From contig JADJPO010000002.1 of NCBI GenBank assembly GCA_016713225.1, positions 744,001 to 808,000 on the forward strand: a stretch of 64,000 bases of DNA. Direction: 5' to 3'. The stretch is from Kineosporiaceae bacterium. Its GTDB lineage: Bacteria > Actinomycetota > Actinomycetes > Actinomycetales > Kineosporiaceae. Positions 60,764-64,000 of the stretch are shown in pieces; the first letter of the stretch is position 1, and the number at the start of each line of letters is the position of its first letter. The notes under the pieces were generated by a model. It saw only the letters and a list, made by a program, of their open reading frames with translations. It ran no database searches and was not told the origin of the DNA. The position numbers and the translations under genes were made by a program.

Positions 60764-61393
60764 CGCTGCCTCCCTTCCCACTTCTTCGATGGTAGCCGCG
60801 TCCAGATGGATCGCAGCCAGGACGGCGGCGACGTCGACGAGTCGTCGGGCCTGTTCCGGGGCGGCGCCGTCGTGGATCACCTGGAGCGCTCGGCGTAGGA
60901 TCACGCGCCGGTCCCGGGTCCGTTGGACGGCCCCGAGGCTGGCCAGTGGCGCCAGGGCGACCTGGCTCAGCAGCTCATCAGGGTCTTGTCGGCGTACGTA
61001 GGTGACGTCGAATCGGGTGAAGAAGCGGTCGCCATCGGTCAGTTCGTTCTCGACGTCGCCGCCCGCGAGGACGACGACGTGTTGGTAGAGCCGTGCCGTC
61101 GGTTCCAGCCTCATGATCCGAGCCCGATACTCGAGCATGCGGATGGGCAGATTACGTGCCGGCCGCCGGATGAACTCGACCTGTGCCAGGCGTCCCGGCC
61201 CGGTGCCGACCAGCAGATCGGCGTATTGCGTCGCCGACGGCAGGGCTTCGCTCAGCCGAACGGTGCCGGGGTCGGCCTGGATGCCGAGCCAGCCGCACAC
61301 GGCGAGGATCTCGTCGCCGGCGAGGGTGCGGAGGGCGTTGTCGTAGATCGGACCGGATCGGGGGTTCTCGGATGGGGACGGGGTATCGCTCAC
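60488..61393 (-). CDS. Rpn-family PD-(D/E)XK nuclease, copy 1
   Basis: 301 residues from GTG 61393 (start uncertain). N-terminal part (~20-150) has the Rpn-like pattern YADLLVGTGPGRLAQVEFIR, RMLEYRARIMRLEP, QHVVVLAGG, then RRQDPDELLSQVALAPLASL, as in cyanobacterial and enterobacterial Rpn proteins (toxic DNases in phage defence). The lysine of ExK is not obvious (EFIRR). A tail of TEGRDEGRVEGRVEGRLEGR repeats precedes a final helical part. An internal ATG at 60763 with a strong ribosome site could give a separate 91-residue C-terminal protein. It shares its layout with copy 2 and is coupled to the Prim-PolC gene. Confidence 0.8.
   Translation of the reverse strand: MSDTPSPSENPRSGPIYDNALRTLAGDEILAVCGWLGIQADPGTVRLSEALPSATQYADLLVGTGPGRLAQVEFIRRPARNLPIRMLEYRARIMRLEPTARLYQHVVVLAGGDVENELTDGDRFFTRFDVTYVRRQDPDELLSQVALAPLASLGAVQRTRDRRVILRRALQVIHDGAAPEQARRLVDVAAVLAAIHLDAATIEEVGREAAMPISLEGTDAGRVIAQRGRTEGRDEGRVEGRVEGRLEGRAEGESAVLAELLTARFGADDRIPHLARRLAAAGEKAAVSAVLAAATLDALET
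60640..60713 (-). repeat. 12-bp repeat coding EGR(V/L/A/D) units in Rpn copy 1
   Basis: About six tandem units of the type GAGGGCCGGGTC encode TEGRDEGRVEGRVEGRLEGR and on. Copy 2 has only a short, decayed version (RGRTEGEAHGRTQGE). The unit preserves the frame. Rpn genes are known for variable C-terminal regions. Confidence 0.8.
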
Positions 61394-61565
61394 AGAGCTG
61401 ACCTGCCTCGGAGAGGATCCCGCAGGACCCGGAGCCGCCTGATGCTGCTCCGGGCGACCGCCCACACAGGAACGGCCTCAACGCCGTCCGACGTGACGGC
61501 GGTGCTGGGAAGGTGCTGGGAAAACGGTCGAAAACCTACCACGCCGAACAAACCATGGCGAAGCC

Positions 61566-61606
61566 CGCCCGCTGCTTCCCGGCGGCACCTGCCAGGGCAG
61601 CGGGCG
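61566..61606 (-). terminator. Hairpin downstream of Rpn copy 2
   Basis: CGCCCGCTGC (61566-61575) is exactly complementary to GCAGCGGGCG (61597-61606), giving a 10-bp stem with a 21-base loop just after the copy 2 stop (61618). It may be a terminator or a partial one before copy 1. Confidence 0.45.
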
Positions 61607-61617
61607 AGCGTGAGAGG

Positions 61618-61875
61618 TCAGTCGGTGGTGTCGAGATCGTCGAGTTGCGCAGCGGCGAGCGCGATATCGATCGCGCGCTCGCCGGCTCGTCCGACCAGTC
61701 GGCGGGCCAGCGCTTCGACCCGCGGATCGGAACCGAACCGAGCGTTCAGGACGCGGATGACGGCGGCGATCTCGCCCTGGGTGCGCCCATGTGCCTCGCC
61801 CTCGGTGCGGCCACGGGCCTCGGCCCGCTGCTCCAGGATGCGCCCGGCGACGGTTCCCTCGAGGCTGATCGGCAT
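61618..61875 (-). other. Possible internal translation start giving the C-terminal part of Rpn copy 2
   Basis: GAAGGGAG lies six bases before ATG 61875, in frame, at MPISLEGTVAG, giving 85 residues. Position and ribosome site match those of copy 1, which supports a conserved function. Confidence 0.42.
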
Positions 61876-62529
61876 GGCCGTCTCCCTTCGTGCTGTCTCG
61901 ATGGTATCGGGGTCGAGGTGGATCGCCGCCAGAACGATCGCCAGGGCAGCCAGGCCGCGGACGCGATCCTCAGGGGCGCTCCGAATGGTCTGCAGCGCCT
62001 GCCGCAAGAGCTGCGGTCGGGACGTGCCGCGCTGCACTCTGGCCAGGGGTGCCAGCGGAGCCAGGGCGGGGTCGGCGAGCAGCTCGGCCGGATCCTGCTC
62101 GCGCAGGTAGGTGACGTGGAACCGGGTCCACACCTCGGATCCGTCGCTCAGTTCGGCCTGGACCCGACCGCCCGCCAACACGACGATGTGCTGGCTCAGC
62201 CGGCACTCGGGTTCGAGCCGCATGATCCGAGCGCGGTACTCGAGCAGTCGCCAGGGCAGTTCCCGGGTCGGGCGGCGCACGAACTCGACCTGGGCCAGCC
62301 GGCCGGGCCCGCACCCGACGAGCAGATCGGCGTACCGGGTGGTCGAGGGAAAGGCCTCGCCGATCCGGACGGCGCCCGGATCGGCGGGGATGCCCAGCCA
62401 GCGGCACAGGGCCAACAGTTCGTCGGCGGCGAGTTGGCGCAGGGCGTTGTCGTGGATCGGCCCCGGGCGGGGTTCGGTCGAGGTGACCTCGACCGGGCCG
62501 GGTGCCGAGGGTGGGCGGACGTCGGTCAT
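61618..62529 (-). CDS. Rpn-family PD-(D/E)XK nuclease, copy 2
   Basis: 303 residues from ATG 62529 (GGAG seven bases upstream). It is a clear paralogue of copy 1: IHDNALRQLAADELLALCRW, YADLLVGCGPGRLAQVEFVR, RLLEYRARIMRLEP, LAPLAPLARVQRG and AMPISLEGTVAGRILEQRAE all have counterparts. The two thus arose by tandem duplication and have since diverged. It also has an internal ATG (61875) behind AAGGGAGA at the same conserved MPISLEGT point, which would give an 85-residue C-terminal protein. It lies between copy 1 and the divergent ligase gene. Confidence 0.8.
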   Translation of the reverse strand: MTDVRPPSAPGPVEVTSTEPRPGPIHDNALRQLAADELLALCRWLGIPADPGAVRIGEAFPSTTRYADLLVGCGPGRLAQVEFVRRPTRELPWRLLEYRARIMRLEPECRLSQHIVVLAGGRVQAELSDGSEVWTRFHVTYLREQDPAELLADPALAPLAPLARVQRGTSRPQLLRQALQTIRSAPEDRVRGLAALAIVLAAIHLDPDTIETARRETAMPISLEGTVAGRILEQRAEARGRTEGEAHGRTQGEIAAVIRVLNARFGSDPRVEALARRLVGRAGERAIDIALAAAQLDDLDTTD

Positions 62530-62765
62530 GAGCAACTCCGTAGAGGAGGTCCGGACCGGGTTCAGGGCGCTCGGACGCCGGCTGACCCCGGGGTGGCCAC
62601 ACGCGGCCTCACGACTGTCGGGGTGACAGCGGACGTCGAACTGCAGGGAACCTAACCGGGACCACCGACAAACGGTCGGCTCCCGGTGGGGGCAGGCGGG
62701 TCGCCGTCCGGCCGATGCCCGTCTGCCGGGCCGCGACTGTCGGTGCCGCCGGGCATGATGGCGCC

Positions 62766-63848
62766 ATGGACCTGCCCGTCATGCCACCCGTGTCGCCGAT
62801 GCTGGCCAAGGCGATCAAGGACATCCCCGATGTCGGCCACGTCGAGCCCAAGTGGGACGGCTTCCGCAGCATCATCTTCCGCGACGGCGAGGAGGTGGAG
62901 TTGGGCTCGCGCAACGAGCGCCCGCTGACCCGCTACTTCCCCGAGGTGGTCGAGGCGATCAAGGCGGCCACGCCGCCCCGCTGCGTGCTGGACGGCGAGA
63001 TCGTGGTCGCCACCGGTGATCGGCTCGACTTCGACAGTCTGCAACTGCGGCTGCACCCGGCAGCCAGCCGGGTGAACCTGCTGGCCGGGCAGATACCGGC
63101 CTCGTTCGTCGCCTTCGACATCCTCGCGCTCGGCGATCGCTCCCTGATGGACGTCGACTTCGGCGAGCGTCGCGCCGTCCTGGTCGAGGCCCTGGGCGCC
63201 ACCCGCGTCGAGGGGGGCAGTGTGCACGTCACGCCCGCGACGTCCGACCTGGTGCTGGCCCGAGAGTGGTTCGAGACCTTCGAGGGAGCCGGGCTGGACG
63301 GCGTGATCGCCAAGCCGCTCATCGGGGGGTACCAACCCGACAAGCGGGTGATGTTCAAGGTCAAACACGAACGGACGGCGGACTGCGTGGTGGCCGGTTT
63401 CCGCTGGCACAAGAGCGGGCCGATCGTCGGCTCGCTGCTGCTCGGGCTCTACGACGAGAACGGTGCCCTGCAACACGTGGGGGTGTCGGCGTCGTTCTCC
63501 ATGGCACGTCGGGCGGCGCTCGTCGAGGAACTCACGCCCTACCGGATCGCCCTCGGGGAGGCAGGGGCGGCCGGCCATCCCTGGGCCGAGTGGGCCGAGG
63601 CCCAGGCCCACACCGAGGGCCGCCTGCCGGGCGCCGTCAGCCGGTGGAGTGCGGGCAAGGATCTGTCATGGGAACCGGTGCGCCCAGAACTGGTGGTCGA
63701 GGTCGCCTTCGGTCACATGGAAGGCGCCCGATTCCGGCACACGGCACAGTTCCGCCGGTGGCGTCCGGATCGCGAACCGGTGTCCTGCACCTACGACCAG
63801 GTCGACCGTCCGGTCAGGTACGACCTGGCGGAGATCTTCGGGCTCTGA
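62766..63848 (+). CDS. ligC: ATP-dependent DNA ligase (LigC-like)
   Basis: 360 residues from ATG 62766. Nucleotidyl-transferase motif I is EPKWDGFRS with the adenylated lysine (~residue 29), then SRNERPLTRYFPEV (motif Ia/III region), CVLDGEIVV, FVAFDILALGDRSLMD, GLDGVIAKPLIGGY (motif IV) and MFKVKHERTADCVV (motif V). An OB-fold domain follows to the end. Size and order fit mycobacterial LigC (Rv3731), a repair ligase that works with Prim-PolC. It is divergent from the Rpn/Prim-PolC genes. Confidence 0.92.
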   Translation: MDLPVMPPVSPMLAKAIKDIPDVGHVEPKWDGFRSIIFRDGEEVELGSRNERPLTRYFPEVVEAIKAATPPRCVLDGEIVVATGDRLDFDSLQLRLHPAASRVNLLAGQIPASFVAFDILALGDRSLMDVDFGERRAVLVEALGATRVEGGSVHVTPATSDLVLAREWFETFEGAGLDGVIAKPLIGGYQPDKRVMFKVKHERTADCVVAGFRWHKSGPIVGSLLLGLYDENGALQHVGVSASFSMARRAALVEELTPYRIALGEAGAAGHPWAEWAEAQAHTEGRLPGAVSRWSAGKDLSWEPVRPELVVEVAFGHMEGARFRHTAQFRRWRPDREPVSCTYDQVDRPVRYDLAEIFGL

Positions 63849-63854
63849 GTCTGG

Positions 63855-64000
63855 TCAGGCAGGGCAGACGATCTTCGTGATCCTCAGGTCGGACGTCCGC
63901 ACGGTCACCACGATCGGCGGGCGGGAGGAACCCTGTTGTGCCGTGGTCACCCGCACGGTGGCCGTTGCGCCGCGCATCGTCGCCTGGCTCACCCCAGCGG
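63855..64000 (-). CDS. C-terminal end of an unidentified protein (runs out of the window)
   Basis: A minus-strand frame ends with TGA at 63857-63855 and is open to the end of the window (~48 residues: ... TATVRVTTAQQGSSRPPIVV then TVRTSDLRITKIVCPA). Beta-rich, with one Cys near the end, and converging on the ligase gene seven bases away. It may be the end of a secreted protein. The family is not recognisable from this fragment. Confidence 0.45.
   Translation of the reverse strand, partial: AGVSQATMRGATATVRVTTAQQGSSRPPIVVTVRTSDLRITKIVCPA

Overview
The window is very GC-rich, gene-dense, uses many GTG starts and chains its genes with 1-8 base stop/start overlaps. Its gene content is that of an actinomycete: menaquinone instead of ubiquinone, a System II (ResA/CcdA/ResB/CcsB) cytochrome c maturation operon, a hemD gene fused to a methyltransferase domain, a 13E12/DUF222-HNH gene and a Prim-PolC/LigC pair. 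The order hemC-hemD-hemB ... hemL-phosphatase-resA-ccdA-resB-ccsB ... menA ... menE ... menB ... menC-menD ... menG matches the Mycobacterium tuberculosis Rv0510-Rv0558 block as I remember it. A methyl-accepting protein suggests a motile organism. I cannot name the genus.

Layout. 1-3.5 kb: haem genes hemC (partial), hemD fusion and hemB, plus a MarR regulator. 3.5-8.1 kb: an ornithine-type decarboxylase divergent from a large LuxR-type ATPase regulator. 8.1-11.3 kb (minus strand): a tightly coupled four-gene cassette of a proline-rich membrane protein, an Lgt-like transferase, a radical SAM enzyme of the MJ0619/tetraether-synthase type and a small membrane protein. This is the most unusual block in the window. 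11.5-17.8 kb: hemL, a phosphatase and the cytochrome c maturation genes. 17.8-27.2 kb: a small PLD-N protein, a degenerate GGDEF-EAL protein, DUF4229, menA, menE, an unrecognised 448-residue protein, a phage-type amidase and a CHASE4-MCP-PilZ receptor. 27.2-29.5 kb: a G-rich repeat tract and an SOS-box-controlled DUF222-HNH gene. 29.5-37.3 kb: menB, menC, two decayed secreted-protein genes, menD, menF and menG. 37.6-53.6 kb: the complete 14-gene nuoA-N operon behind a Rex-type operator. 53.6-59.2 kb: a polyprenyl diphosphate synthase, then a LacI regulator divergent from a sugar ABC transporter. 59.4-63.8 kb: a Prim-PolC-like polymerase and a LigC-like ligase, separated by two tandem Rpn-family nuclease genes. 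The window ends inside a minus-strand gene.

How it fits together. Most of the window builds one aerobic respiratory chain: haem for cytochromes, haem attachment to cytochrome c, menaquinone (ring genes here, side chain from the polyprenyl synthase) and complex I, which reduces it. A Rex-type site before nuoA would tie complex I to the NADH/NAD+ ratio. Accessory items are inserted into this conserved block: the radical SAM/Lgt-like cassette between hemB and hemL, the SOS-regulated HNH gene between menE and menB, and the Rpn pair between Prim-PolC and LigC.

I saw no tRNA, rRNA, CRISPR array, insertion sequence or replication origin.
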